From the NCBI RefSeq assembly GCF_003585765.1, contig NZ_CP021235.1, positions 3,472,001 to 3,536,000 on the forward strand: DNA of 64,000 nt, in the 5' to 3' direction. The notes under the pieces were generated by a model that was not told the DNA's origin, did not search any database, and saw only the letters and a list, made by a program, of their open reading frames with translations. This DNA comes from Pontibacter actiniarum. Its GTDB lineage: Bacteria; Bacteroidota; Bacteroidia; Cytophagales; Hymenobacteraceae. Positions 17,163 through 26,620 of the stretch are shown piece after piece; the first letter of the stretch is position 1, and every line of letters starts with the position of its first letter. The position numbers and the translations under genes were made by a program.

Positions 17163-17819
17163 ATGAAGAAGCTATTTTTATCATTCGCATTTGCGCTGGC
17201 TGCCTTTGGAGCGGCTCAGGCACAGTCTGGTTTAGGCATCAGAGCGGGCGCCAACCTCTCTAACCTCTCCGGCGACCTAAAGGATGAATCGCGCTACGAG
17301 AACAAGATTGGCTTCCATGCCGGTTTAACCTATAACATTCCGGTAGTGGGCGAGTTTTTCTCCATCCAGCCAGAGCTCCTGTACTCCAACAAGGGCTTTA
17401 AGTATGAAGACACCGAAATAACCCTTCCCCTGGGAGGCGATTTCCGCAGAGAGGGCAACATGAACTATAACTACCTGGAGCTACCGGTGCTGGCCCGCAT
17501 CAAGGCAGGCCCACTTTATTTTGAAGGCGGCCCGCAGGCGTCGTACCTGCTGAGCGTGAACAACAACATCAAAGAGTACATGAACGGTGAGCGCACCAGC
17601 TCCGCCACCACCAACCTGGATAAGGATGATATGAAGGAGTTTGAGGTAGGGTACGCCGCAGGAGTCGGTATTACAAGCGGCATGCTGAGCATTGGCCTGC
17701 GCTACAACGGTAGCTTCACCGATATTGTCGACAAGTCCTCCAACGAGTACTTCGACGATGAGAACTTTACCGATGCCCGCCACTCTACTGTTATGCTGAC
17801 ACTCGGCCTGAACTTCTAA
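17163..17819 (+). CDS. PorT-family outer-membrane beta-barrel protein (copy 2)
   Basis: A 218-residue paralogue of the protein at 16246. The signal peptide MKKLFLSFAFALAAFGAAQAQ is clear. Shared blocks are GIRAGANLSNL, IGFHAGLTYNIPVV, SIQPELLYSNKG, YLELPVLARIKAGPLYFEGGPQ and a closing VMLTLGLNF strand. An insert of about 30 residues around 130-160, rich in Asn, Lys and Glu, marks an extra extracellular loop compared with copy 1. It has its own promoter region and terminator, so each copy may be expressed separately. Confidence 0.8.
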   Translation: MKKLFLSFAFALAAFGAAQAQSGLGIRAGANLSNLSGDLKDESRYENKIGFHAGLTYNIPVVGEFFSIQPELLYSNKGFKYEDTEITLPLGGDFRREGNMNYNYLELPVLARIKAGPLYFEGGPQASYLLSVNNNIKEYMNGERTSSATTNLDKDDMKEFEVGYAAGVGITSGMLSIGLRYNGSFTDIVDKSSNEYFDDENFTDARHSTVMLTLGLNF

Positions 17820-17857
17820 ACCTCCGGGTAAGAGAACATTATTTTTTTCTGTCTTCC

Positions 17858-17896
17858 TAAGCCAGCCCCATCATTTTGGTGGGCCTGGCTTTTTTT
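17858..17896 (+). terminator. intrinsic terminator, barrel gene 2
   Basis: AGCCAG (17860-17865) pairs with CTGGCT (17885-17890), with further inner pairing, followed by seven Ts. Confidence 0.8.
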
Positions 17897-17960
17897 ATGC
17901 CCGCCAACTATTTCATACCTGCGGCAGTAAATGTAAGCATCAAACCTACTGCCCAACGCT

Positions 17961-18620
17961 ATGAAAAAGACACTCCTGTTCCTCCTGTTTATACTTGCCC
18001 CCGTACTGCTGGCACAGGCGCAGTATACCCGCTTTGGTGCCAAGGTGGGCGGCAGCCTCTACGCTGTACAAGGCGACGATGGCTCCTCGGATGTTACAGA
18101 TAACCTGGCCGGCTTCCACGGAGGCGTAGTGCTGTGCTACGAGTTTGTGTCGCGGCTGGCCCTGCAGGCGGAGCTGCTGTATGAGCAGAAAGGGTTTGTA
18201 TATGATGAGTACCCCCTGAACGTAGCCGAGGCGCTGGCAGACGACCACCGGCTGCACTACCTCACGCTGCCCCTGATGCTGAAACTGCAGAAAGGAGGCT
18301 TGTTTGTGGAGGGAGGCCCTTACCTGGGCTACCTGCTCGCTGAGAACACAGAAGTGGTGCGCGTAGAGCGCAACTCCGGCAACACGGAGCCCGCCATACT
18401 TGGCGACTACCCCCTCAGCATGGATGACTTTGAACGCTGGGACTACGGCTACACGGTAGGTATCGGCATCGAGATGGACAACGGCTTTTCCTTTAGCCTA
18501 CACAACACCGGCGGCCTTACCTCCTTCTCAAAAACGCTGGACCAGAAAAACTTCGGGTTTAAGCTGAGCATCGGTTACCTTATCCCCAGCCCGTCTCCGG
18601 ACGATATGATGCGCTGGTAA
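17961..18620 (+). CDS. PorT-family outer-membrane beta-barrel protein (copy 3)
   Basis: A 219-residue third paralogue. The signal peptide runs MKKTLLFLLFILAPVLLAQAQ. Family blocks are more diverged (FGAKVGGSLYAV, AGFHGGVV, LQAELLYEQKG, YLTLPLMLKLQKGGLFVEGGPYLGY) and the C-terminus ends in a short Pro/Ser/Asp tail after the last strand rather than at the strand, which is unusual for a barrel. It is the last of the tandem set and ends in a convergent terminator shared with the dipeptidase gene. Confidence 0.78.
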   Translation: MKKTLLFLLFILAPVLLAQAQYTRFGAKVGGSLYAVQGDDGSSDVTDNLAGFHGGVVLCYEFVSRLALQAELLYEQKGFVYDEYPLNVAEALADDHRLHYLTLPLMLKLQKGGLFVEGGPYLGYLLAENTEVVRVERNSGNTEPAILGDYPLSMDDFERWDYGYTVGIGIEMDNGFSFSLHNTGGLTSFSKTLDQKNFGFKLSIGYLIPSPSPDDMMRW

Positions 18621-18663
18621 ACGCAAAGCGGCCCGGCTGTTATCGCCGGGCCGCTTTGCGTTT
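18619..18663. terminator. bidirectional terminator overlapping stop codon
   Basis: A perfect 19-bp stem (18619-18637 with 18645-18663) and 7-base loop. The left arm starts inside the TAA of the barrel gene, and the right arm ends 17 bases before the convergent dipeptidase stop. Confidence 0.9.
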
Positions 18664-18679
18664 GGGGCAGGCACACCTG

Positions 18680-20041
18680 CTATTTCATGGCAGCAAAATG
18701 CTTGTAGAACAACGGGATCGTTTCGATGCCCTTCATGTAGTTAAACAGGCCGAAGTTCTCGTTTGGCGAGTGGATGGCATCCGAATCCAGGCCAAAGCCC
18801 ATCAGCACGGAATCCAGGCCCAGCTCAGACTTAAACATGGCCACAATCGGAATAGAGCCTCCGCTGCGCACCGGTATCGGCTTTACACCGAAGGTTTCTT
18901 CGTAGGCTTTAGCGGCAGCCTGGTAGGCCGGCGAATCGGTTGGCGTTACCACCGGCTCACCTCCGTGGTGCGGCTTCACCACCACCTTCACACTCTTCGG
19001 TGCAATGCTCTCGAAGTGCTTCTTAAACTTCTCGGTAATCTCCTCTGAGGTTTGGTGGGGCACCAGGCGCATCGAGATCTTCGCATAGGCCTTAGACGGA
19101 ATAACCGTTTTGGCTCCTTCGCCGGTATAGCCTCCCCAGATGCCGTTCACGTCCAGCGTCGGGCGAATGGAGTTACGCTCCATCGTTACATAGTCTTCTT
19201 CCCCGTGCACATCGCCGAGGTCCAGCGCTTTTTTATACTTGTCCAGGTCAAACGGCGCGCGGGCCATCTCGGCTCTTTCTTCCTGGCTCAGCTCATCTAC
19301 ATTATCATAGAAGCCGGGGATGGTGATGTGGTTGTTCTCGTCGTGCAGCGAGGCGATCATCTGGCAAAGTATATTGATCGGGTTTGCCACCGCCCCGCCG
19401 TAGAGGCCGGAGTGCAGGTCGCGGTTTGGCCCGGTCACCTCTACCTCCAGATAGCTCAGGCCGCGCAGGCCCGTGGTAATGGAGGGGGTGTCGTTGCCCA
19501 GCATGCCTGTATCGGAGATCAGGATCACGTCGCCCTGCAGCCTGTCTTTGTTCTCCCGCACAAACGTACCCAGGTTTACGGAGCCAACCTCTTCCTCGCC
19601 CTCAATCATAAACTTAACATTGCAGGCAAGCGTGTTGGTCTTCACCATAGTTTCAAAGGCCTTCACGTGCATGTACATCTGCCCCTTATCGTCGCAGGCG
19701 CCGCGGGCGTATATCTTGCCGTCTTTCACCACGGGCTCGAAGGGAGGCGAGTTCCACAGTTCGTAAGGGTCTGCAGGCTGCACGTCGTAGTGGCCGTACA
19801 CCAGCACCGTTGGCAGGCTTGGGTCCACCATTTTCTCCCCGTACACCACAGGGTTGCCCGGCGTCTCCACCAGCTCTACATGGTCGGCCCCGGCCTCCAG
19901 CAGGCGCTCCTTCAGGAACTGCGCATTGCGCATTACATCGGCCTTAAACTTAGGGTCAGCGCTCACAGACGGGATGCGCAGCATGTCGAGCAGCTCGTTT
20001 AGAAAGCGGTCTTTGTTGTCGTTGATATATTGGTTTATCAT
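18680..20041 (-). CDS. M20-family metallopeptidase (dipeptidase)
   Basis: A 453-residue cytosolic zinc dipeptidase of the M20 CNDP/PepV-like group, expected to hydrolyse small peptides. Metal and catalytic motifs are complete: GHYDVQP (zinc His and catalytic Asp), ARGACDDKG (bridging Asp), IEGEEEVGS (catalytic base and zinc Glu), ISDTG (zinc Asp) and the late DAIHSPNE (zinc His). The dimerisation domain lies about 195-390, including the DLHSG histidine. I use the ATG at 20041: the longer frame to 20086 runs back through the plsY terminator. Single gene between two terminators. Confidence 0.88.
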   Translation of the reverse strand: MINQYINDNKDRFLNELLDMLRIPSVSADPKFKADVMRNAQFLKERLLEAGADHVELVETPGNPVVYGEKMVDPSLPTVLVYGHYDVQPADPYELWNSPPFEPVVKDGKIYARGACDDKGQMYMHVKAFETMVKTNTLACNVKFMIEGEEEVGSVNLGTFVRENKDRLQGDVILISDTGMLGNDTPSITTGLRGLSYLEVEVTGPNRDLHSGLYGGAVANPINILCQMIASLHDENNHITIPGFYDNVDELSQEERAEMARAPFDLDKYKKALDLGDVHGEEDYVTMERNSIRPTLDVNGIWGGYTGEGAKTVIPSKAYAKISMRLVPHQTSEEITEKFKKHFESIAPKSVKVVVKPHHGGEPVVTPTDSPAYQAAAKAYEETFGVKPIPVRSGGSIPIVAMFKSELGLDSVLMGFGLDSDAIHSPNENFGLFNYMKGIETIPLFYKHFAAMK

Positions 20042-20072
20042 AGCGTAGTAACTAGGTTTCGACTTAAAGTTA

Positions 20073-20108
20073 CAAAAAAAAGCCACCCTTGCTTAGCAGG
20101 ATGGCTCT
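20073..20108 (-). terminator. intrinsic terminator after plsY
   Basis: On the minus strand AGCCATCCT pairs with AGGGTGGCT (one G-U pair), followed by TTTTTTTT. Confidence 0.82.
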
Positions 20109-20138
20109 TCGGTAGTATTTTGTACCTGTTCGGGTGCC

Positions 20139-20786
20139 TTAGCGCTTGCGCCCTAGGTTGATGTTGGCTTTGCTTTCCTCGCCGGCTATCAGGCGGTTTA
20201 TATTCTTACGGTGCGTGAGTACCACCACGGCAAAAAGTATAAACCCGAAGATGATCAGGATCGGGTTCTCCGGGTGAAAGCGCGGCACCAGCAGCAACAG
20301 CATCGGGAAGGCCAGAGCGGCAATCATGGAGCCCAGCGACACATACTTAGAGGCAAAGAGCACAATCACGAAAATGGCGATGCACATCAGGGCCACCACC
20401 GGCTCAATAGCCAGCATCATACCCAGCAGCGTTGCCACTCCCTTACCGCCCTTAAAGCGCTCGTACACCGGGAAAATATGCCCCAGCACGCCTAAGGCAC
20501 CATAAATTAACTGAAACACGATCAGTTGCTCCGGCTCAATGGCATTGAATATCACCAGGAAACCGGCCAGGGAGGTGGCTGTCCAGCCTTTGAAAATATC
20601 GAGCAGCATCACCACGGCACCTGGCTTTTTGCCCAGCACGCGAAACGTGTTGGTGGCGCCGGAGTTCCCGCTGCCGTGCTGGCGCACGTCGATGCCATAG
20701 TATGCCTTGCCTATCCAGACGGCCGAGCAAATGGAGCCGATCAGGTAAGCAGCTATGGCAAATACAGCTATCAGTAAAATATCCAT
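20139..20786 (-). CDS. plsY: glycerol-3-phosphate acyltransferase PlsY
   Basis: Transfers the acyl group from acyl-phosphate to glycerol 3-phosphate, the first committed step of phospholipid synthesis, in the inner membrane. The 215-residue protein has about five membrane segments and the family motifs: SGNSGATN (39-46), a central GHIFPVYERFKGGKGVAT (102-119), and the later VSLGSM segment. Length is normal. It stands between the dipeptidase and the very large exported-protein gene, with its own terminator. Confidence 0.93.
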   Translation of the reverse strand: MDILLIAVFAIAAYLIGSICSAVWIGKAYYGIDVRQHGSGNSGATNTFRVLGKKPGAVVMLLDIFKGWTATSLAGFLVIFNAIEPEQLIVFQLIYGALGVLGHIFPVYERFKGGKGVATLLGMMLAIEPVVALMCIAIFVIVLFASKYVSLGSMIAALAFPMLLLLVPRFHPENPILIIFGFILFAVVVLTHRKNINRLIAGEESKANINLGRKR

Positions 20787-20932
20787 TGATGTAATCTTTT
20801 AATTCCAGGGATGCTTTTCCACCAAACGCCTTTGGGTAAACAGGCGCAACCAATGGCAGAAACAAGCCCAAATATAGCTAAAACTTAATTATCTGCGAAA
20901 ATTAAGTTACCCGGTAACTGTATACGCGATGC

Positions 20933-23900
20933 TTATAGTTCCTGGTTATTTCCCTCCGTTTCCGGCTCCGCCTCAAACGGGTCTTTCTTGTTCTTCTTCT
21001 TTTTCTTCTTTTTATCCCCTTTAGCCGCGTCGTCATCGGAAATAAAGTCGAAGTTGCCGGTCGGCTCGTTTACCACTTGTTCTGAGGCTGCCTTAAACCC
21101 TTCCTTGCCACCCAGGTAAGTCGTCTGGAAGTAGTTCAGGAACTCGTTCTTCTCGATCGGCATGCCCTCGTAGATGCCGTAGCTGCTGGTGGAGCCGCGC
21201 CCGCCCTTCGACTTGGAACGCACCGCCTTGTTGAACTTATCATCCGAGGAGGCCATCGTTAAGCCGTTCTCAAAGTAGCTAAAATAGTACCAGGTAAAAG
21301 GATCGGCCTGCAGGTACAGGTTCACCACAGGGTCTCCGTACATGTCCTGCTTCATCTCCAGGTAGCCGTTCATGCGGGCATTGATATCCTCCTTCATGCT
21401 ACTGGCCAGGCTGATGCCGCCTACGCTGTACCAGGCGTTCTGCTTGTTTGACCAGCGCAGGTCCACATCGCTCAGCACCAGGCTGCGCTCCAGCTTCTTA
21501 GACAGCTTCGGCAGCGGCACGTACTCCACCATCGACTGCTCTTTATACTTGCGGGCCTCTCTGTCTCCCACAAACTCCGCCAGTTTGTACACCATGGCAT
21601 CGCCTGTGTTATCCACGGCCTCCACAGCACCTACAGCGTTCCCGCGCAGGTTCCCCGCCATGGCCTCCAGCGTCTGCTTTGGCACATCCAGGTCAAACAC
21701 CAGCATGGTATTCAGGTTGTAGCGGCTGCTGTCTACGTTAGCGTCTCCACTGCCAGAGGCCTCTACGTTAAAGCTTTTCTTAGGCTTCAGCAGGTTCAGC
21801 TTGCCCTCGAAGTGAATCGTGTTGGTCGCCTCGTTGTAGAGCAGCACGTTGCCTTCGTAAGCACCGCCATAGGCCCGCTCTTCACGCCCAAGCTTAAACT
21901 CTGATTTCTCCTTGTTGTAAGACAGCAGGCCATCCACCACAAACAGGTCCAGGTCTTCCTCCGCCTGCTTCTTCGACACAAAGGTGTTGTAAAGCTTGCC
22001 GGAGCCCGCCGAAACGTGCAGGCCGGTGTGCAGCGCTGTTCCGTCAGCAGCCTTTGACTTGCTGATCGGGATACGGACGTTTTTGGGGTCCAGCGTGTCT
22101 TTTTTGTAAGAGAACCAGTCAGAGTCGGCCGGGTTGCCCGTAAAGTTCAGCTTCAGGTCGCCGTCAAAGTCCAGGTGCTCGTTTGGCGCGTTCATCGTTA
22201 CCTTGCCGCGGTACAGGATTCTCGGGAAGATGTAGAACGGCTTCCCTTCCTCCATACTTGCCGTGGCGTACGTGAACACCGGCTTCTTCTTCTCCTTCGG
22301 GTTACCGTAGATAAAGTTCGAGAACTGCAGCTTAAACGAGTCGCCGGCGGCGTTGTAGTAGTCGTGCAGGGCATCGCCTTTAAACGCCATCCTGGAGAGC
22401 ACATCAATGTTGCCCTTGTACAGTTTGTGGAACTGCTGGGCAGAATCGGCCATTACCTTTGCGTTGCGCAGGGTGCGGATAGTTGCATCGGCAGCCACAG
22501 CCACCTTACCGCTGTCCGGCAGCACGTACACATCGGCCACGGCAATATAGGGCACACCACCGGCACGCAGGGTGTTGTCTTTTAGGTTATACTCTCCGCT
22601 GGCAGCCATAAACTTCAGCCCGTCCTGCTCCGGGTGCTGGGAGAAGAACCAGTTCTTCCCGCCGTTCTCGTCGGCCTGCAGGCTTACCTTTTGCTGATTC
22701 ATGTCCCAGCGGGCACTGCTCATGGAGGTCTTGTACTGTGCCTTCGGGAACTCCAGGCTGGCTACCCCCTTCTGCTCACTCTCAAAATCCACGAAGCCCT
22801 TGGTCATGTCGTAGGTGAAGGCCACATCCTGTGCCTTAACGGCCGGGCGACCCGCCACATCCGACTTCACCAGCATCTGCGCGTTGTTACCGCTGAAGCC
22901 CCGCTGCTTGAACCGGAGCTTTGGAGAAGTTACGTTGGCATTGGGGTTATCGAGTACGCCGCTACCGTACAAGCCGCCGGGAGAAAGCTTGGCGACACCT
23001 TTAAAGGTATACCCTTCCTTGTAAACAGACATGGGCTCTTTCTGCGTTTGCAGGTACATGGTGTCGGCCTGAGGCTGCCAGTTCATATCGAAGTCTTTCA
23101 GGCTAGCCACCGGAAACGCGGTGCCGTTGAGAGAGCTCTCCGCAATCACGACCTCTTTGCCTCCCTTAACCGTCGCCCCGTTCTTGTAGAACGTGTAGGC
23201 CGGGGCCTGCAGCGTAGCCGCCAGGTAGGTAAGTCTTCCTTTGCTCTGAATACCGGCTGAACTCATCATGATGGTATCGTACACCATTCCTTTGCCGCCG
23301 TAGGCTGGCAGGCCTTTGGCGGGCGGCTGGTAGTAAAAGCCTAGGGTTTCATCGGGCATCATCTGCATCTTCGCCTTAATTGGCGGAAAGATGCCGCCGG
23401 AGTTAAAGGTACCGTCGAAGGACACCACGCCTTTTCCGGAGCTCAGGCTGTCGAGCTTAAACGGCGGCATGTCGAAGTACACCGTGCTGTCGTAGGCGCC
23501 GCCTGCCACATCTGGTCGCGAAAAAGCCACCTGTGCACCGGCCACGGCATCGAATTTAGGGTACTCGGCATAGTGTTTCTCTCCAGATTTGTTGCTTGGC
23601 TTGTTTATGTAGAGTTTACCGGAAAGCTTCCCGCTGTTGCCTGTCAGTACCTGGTCCGACACCTCGTTGCTCCTGGACCTGCGCTTTTTGGATACCAAGG
23701 CGATGGTGTCCAGCTTCGCCAGGTCTATCGCGAACTCATCGTAGCTGAACCTGAACTCGCGGCCCTTAAAGGCAAGGCTGCTGGCAAACACCTGCCCGTC
23801 AAACTCAATGTCGCGGTTTTTCAGGATATGGATTTGCTCGCGGCGCGGCAGTACATAAACGCTCGCTGTATCGTTGTTAAAAGCGATCCTGTTCACCCCC

Positions 23901-25735
23901 CGAACCGTCAGTTTGTTATCCTCCAGGTTCAGGGTGGCGTTACGGCCCGAGGGCACCACAGACTTGATCACCAAGTGGTCGTAGTCCTTCAGGTCGCGGG
24001 AGGCGCCTACATAGTGCCAGGCTTTGGGCTTCAGCTGGATGTAACCCGAGGCAGGGTCGTAGTCCAGGAAGCTCTGCTGCGACATGGCTGCCGCAGCCTC
24101 CCGCACGGCTGTTTCGTTTAAACGGGTAGCTTTGGCCACATCGGCCGCATAGAACGTGCTGGTTTTGGCCTTGGCTCCGTAGCCCACCAGTATCTGCAGC
24201 GGGTGAAACGGCGCAATGCCCACCAGTTGCTGGTAGCGGTTGTTTGAGTAGTACTCCGTTGATTCCAGCTGCACCGGGATCAGTGTCTTCGTATTCAGGA
24301 TGGAGAACTCTATTTCTGGTTGGTTCAGGTTCCAGTGCACGCGCTCCGCTGTGATCTCCAGCCTGTGGTAGGTATCGAAGAAAGGGGTGCGGGCATAAGG
24401 CCCTTTGTCTTTTGTGAGCGTCAGGTTTTGGTTGGTGCGGGCGTAGCGTAGCTGCATGGCCGGGTGCGTGATGGAGTCCTGGCCCTGGTAAATCGCCACG
24501 GAGGCACGGTTTGCCAGCACCAAGGAGTCTTCAAAGGTATAGTTGCGGGCCATGGTGCGGAACTTGCGCGCGCCCTGGTGTGTCACCACCAACTGCGACA
24601 GGCTTCCGTCCAGCGGACGGCTGCCTACCACGTTGCCCGTTAACGAAAAGCCGCCTGTGTAGGCTATGTTAGGCCCCAGGCTGTTGAGCCTGGCATCGCT
24701 GGTAAATGAGACAAACCTCGGGTAAGGGTAGTTGCCAGACTTGCGCTTACTGCTGATCCACTCCAGCATTCCGTCCACGGGTGCGGCCAGTACTGCGGGG
24801 TAGCTCACTTTTACGTCCGGCGCCTTGAAACCGGCAAAGCTTGTGTTAAAGTTATACTTGCCCAGGTCTGCCGTTGCAGGCTCGCCCTTCGCTTCCCACT
24901 TAAAGGAGCCGCCCTCGCCCACAAACATGTTGTTGACCAGCATCAGCTGGCCGGCAGTGTTTTGGATGGAGGTGGAGTCCCAGGGGGTTACGAACGTGAG
25001 CGCCACGCCCTCCAGCTTCAGCACCGGCCCCGACACCTTGGGCATCTCGGGCACAAACTGGCGCTTCAGGCTCTCTTTGCGCTTCTGTGCCGTTTTCTGC
25101 TTGTCTTCCTTCTTCGGAGCGCTCGTTACAGTGCCCCAGCCGTCATCCTCTACCAGCTCCCCCTGCTCGTTTACCTCGTCGTCCCAGGACACGCTGCCCC
25201 AGCCATCGGCCTCTTCCGCTTTCTCCCCGGTTTCTTTGCTGGCTCCTTCGTAGGCAAAGCTAAAAGAACCGCCGGAGGCGTTCAGGCTATAGTAGGAGTT
25301 CCTGAACAGGCGGTTTTCGCTTAGGTAGAGGCTGGCCGTGCTCAGGAACTGCTCCAGGCTCTTGGTGTTCTCCTGCTTTACAGCTTTTGACGTCACCTCC
25401 AGCAGGTTGTTCAGCTGGTTTGCGCTCAGGTTCTGCTTCCGGGCCCCTGCCGTGAGCATCGTGAAGAAATTGGCAAAGTGCGGGTTGCTGCGCATGCGCT
25501 TGCGGTACATGAGCTGGGCAATATCAATCACCTCCTTCTTTTGCCCGGACGAGAGCTTGCCGCTGCCCCATACTTCTTCCAGGTCTGCGGAAAGGGCTTC
25601 GGCGTTCTCCACCTTCCCCGCAAGTAACATGGCTTTTACATCTCCTACAAAATCGTCAGGCTTATCCGATAATTTGGTTTGCGCCTGCGTCGTCAGAACC
25701 GTCAGAAATAAGATGAAGGGTAGAAGCTGTTTCAT
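20933..25735 (-). CDS. very large exported beta-rich protein, unknown function
   Basis: A 1600-residue protein I cannot assign. It starts with a signal peptide, MKQLLPFILFLTVLTTQAQ. A helical N-terminal part follows (about 20-140), then an acidic Gly/Trp/Glu stretch (about 165-215), and more than 1200 residues of short beta strands. Two related blocks can be seen, each with a GV-x-x-I-A...VYVLP pattern near residues 630 and 1070, which suggests internal duplication, with some resemblance to the beta-jellyroll repeats of LPS-transport proteins. The C-terminus is a Lys-rich run, then an acidic tail (1570-1600). No T9SS sorting domain is visible. It is the largest gene in the window and host-like in composition. 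Confidence 0.8.
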   Translation of the reverse strand: MKQLLPFILFLTVLTTQAQTKLSDKPDDFVGDVKAMLLAGKVENAEALSADLEEVWGSGKLSSGQKKEVIDIAQLMYRKRMRSNPHFANFFTMLTAGARKQNLSANQLNNLLEVTSKAVKQENTKSLEQFLSTASLYLSENRLFRNSYYSLNASGGSFSFAYEGASKETGEKAEEADGWGSVSWDDEVNEQGELVEDDGWGTVTSAPKKEDKQKTAQKRKESLKRQFVPEMPKVSGPVLKLEGVALTFVTPWDSTSIQNTAGQLMLVNNMFVGEGGSFKWEAKGEPATADLGKYNFNTSFAGFKAPDVKVSYPAVLAAPVDGMLEWISSKRKSGNYPYPRFVSFTSDARLNSLGPNIAYTGGFSLTGNVVGSRPLDGSLSQLVVTHQGARKFRTMARNYTFEDSLVLANRASVAIYQGQDSITHPAMQLRYARTNQNLTLTKDKGPYARTPFFDTYHRLEITAERVHWNLNQPEIEFSILNTKTLIPVQLESTEYYSNNRYQQLVGIAPFHPLQILVGYGAKAKTSTFYAADVAKATRLNETAVREAAAAMSQQSFLDYDPASGYIQLKPKAWHYVGASRDLKDYDHLVIKSVVPSGRNATLNLEDNKLTVRGVNRIAFNNDTASVYVLPRREQIHILKNRDIEFDGQVFASSLAFKGREFRFSYDEFAIDLAKLDTIALVSKKRRSRSNEVSDQVLTGNSGKLSGKLYINKPSNKSGEKHYAEYPKFDAVAGAQVAFSRPDVAGGAYDSTVYFDMPPFKLDSLSSGKGVVSFDGTFNSGGIFPPIKAKMQMMPDETLGFYYQPPAKGLPAYGGKGMVYDTIMMSSAGIQSKGRLTYLAATLQAPAYTFYKNGATVKGGKEVVIAESSLNGTAFPVASLKDFDMNWQPQADTMYLQTQKEPMSVYKEGYTFKGVAKLSPGGLYGSGVLDNPNANVTSPKLRFKQRGFSGNNAQMLVKSDVAGRPAVKAQDVAFTYDMTKGFVDFESEQKGVASLEFPKAQYKTSMSSARWDMNQQKVSLQADENGGKNWFFSQHPEQDGLKFMAASGEYNLKDNTLRAGGVPYIAVADVYVLPDSGKVAVAADATIRTLRNAKVMADSAQQFHKLYKGNIDVLSRMAFKGDALHDYYNAAGDSFKLQFSNFIYGNPKEKKKPVFTYATASMEEGKPFYIFPRILYRGKVTMNAPNEHLDFDGDLKLNFTGNPADSDWFSYKKDTLDPKNVRIPISKSKAADGTALHTGLHVSAGSGKLYNTFVSKKQAEEDLDLFVVDGLLSYNKEKSEFKLGREERAYGGAYEGNVLLYNEATNTIHFEGKLNLLKPKKSFNVEASGSGDANVDSSRYNLNTMLVFDLDVPKQTLEAMAGNLRGNAVGAVEAVDNTGDAMVYKLAEFVGDREARKYKEQSMVEYVPLPKLSKKLERSLVLSDVDLRWSNKQNAWYSVGGISLASSMKEDINARMNGYLEMKQDMYGDPVVNLYLQADPFTWYYFSYFENGLTMASSDDKFNKAVRSKSKGGRGSTSSYGIYEGMPIEKNEFLNYFQTTYLGGKEGFKAASEQVVNEPTGNFDFISDDDAAKGDKKKKKKKNKKDPFEAEPETEGNNQEL

Positions 25736-25784
25736 AAGGGTAAGGGTTGGGGATTAAAGAAGGGAATGTACTCTGAGGCAGTGG

Positions 25785-26612
25785 TTATGCTTTAAACAAA
25801 GCCGACACCCAGTTATTTTTAACGCGGTGCGATAGGTAGGTCAGGCCCAGCTCCTGGGCGCGCTCCTGCAGCATGGGCAGGTCTTCGGTGTAAAAGCCGC
25901 TTAGCAGCAGCCAGCCTTCCGGCTTCAGCACAGCCTTGTAAGCAGGCATGTCTTCTAATAGAACGTTTCGGTTGATGTTAGCCAGTATAATATCGAAAGG
26001 TTTTTCTCCTTCGATGGTCTCAGCTCCGCCCAAACGCACATCTATACTTGCATAATTGTTCAGCTCGGCGTTTTCGCGTGCGTTTTCTACCGTCCAGTCC
26101 TCAATCTCCACTGCCACAATCTCGGTGGCGCCCAGTTCTCCGGCCATAATGGCCAGGATGCCGGTGCCGCAGCCCATGTCCAGCACGCGCTTGCCCTGGT
26201 GGTCCAGCGTCAGCTGGTTCTCTATCATGAGGGTGGTGGTTTCGTGGTGGCCCGTGCCGAACGACATTTTCGGGTTGATCACGATATCGTACTTCGCGGC
26301 GGCAGGCTTCTCATGGAAAGAGGCACGCACCGAAACCTCCCCACCGATAAACAGCGGCTCAAAGTTGCGCTCCCACTCCTCGTTCCAGTTCTGGCGCTCA
26401 ATCTTCTGCACCGCGTACGTTACCTCCACAAAGTCGGCGTAGCGGCTCAGGGTTTCCTCCAGGTCCTGCTGGTTATACTTGTCTTCCTCAATGTAGGCAC
26501 TGAAGCCATTTTCTGTCTCTACAAAGGCATCAAAGCCCAGCTCTCCGAGCTCGGCTGTCAGAATGTCCGCAAAATCTGTGTTTACGGTAAGTGTTACTTC
26601 TATAAAATCCAT
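25785..26612 (-). CDS. prmA: ribosomal protein L11 methyltransferase
   Basis: A 275-residue SAM-dependent enzyme that trimethylates ribosomal protein L11. The N-terminal ferredoxin-like domain binds L11 (about 1-60). The catalytic Rossmann domain shows INPKMSFGTGHHETT, typical of PrmA, then SAM motif I VLDMGCGTGILA and the LANINRNVL catalytic segment near 200. I choose the ATG at 26612, giving MDFIEV, over the in-frame TTG at 26633. It starts 8 bases after the DUF6150 gene ends, so they are probably one transcript. Confidence 0.9.
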   Translation of the reverse strand: MDFIEVTLTVNTDFADILTAELGELGFDAFVETENGFSAYIEEDKYNQQDLEETLSRYADFVEVTYAVQKIERQNWNEEWERNFEPLFIGGEVSVRASFHEKPAAAKYDIVINPKMSFGTGHHETTTLMIENQLTLDHQGKRVLDMGCGTGILAIMAGELGATEIVAVEIEDWTVENARENAELNNYASIDVRLGGAETIEGEKPFDIILANINRNVLLEDMPAYKAVLKPEGWLLLSGFYTEDLPMLQERAQELGLTYLSHRVKNNWVSALFKA

Positions 26613-26620
26613 GGTAGTTG

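Noticed and set aside
19052-20002. 316-residue plus-strand frame opposite the M20 peptidase
   Set aside because: The minus-strand gene has all catalytic motifs; the plus frame has none.
22634-23260. 208-residue and other plus-strand frames across the 1600-residue gene
   Set aside because: All lie opposite one continuous exported-protein gene and show no protein-like domains.
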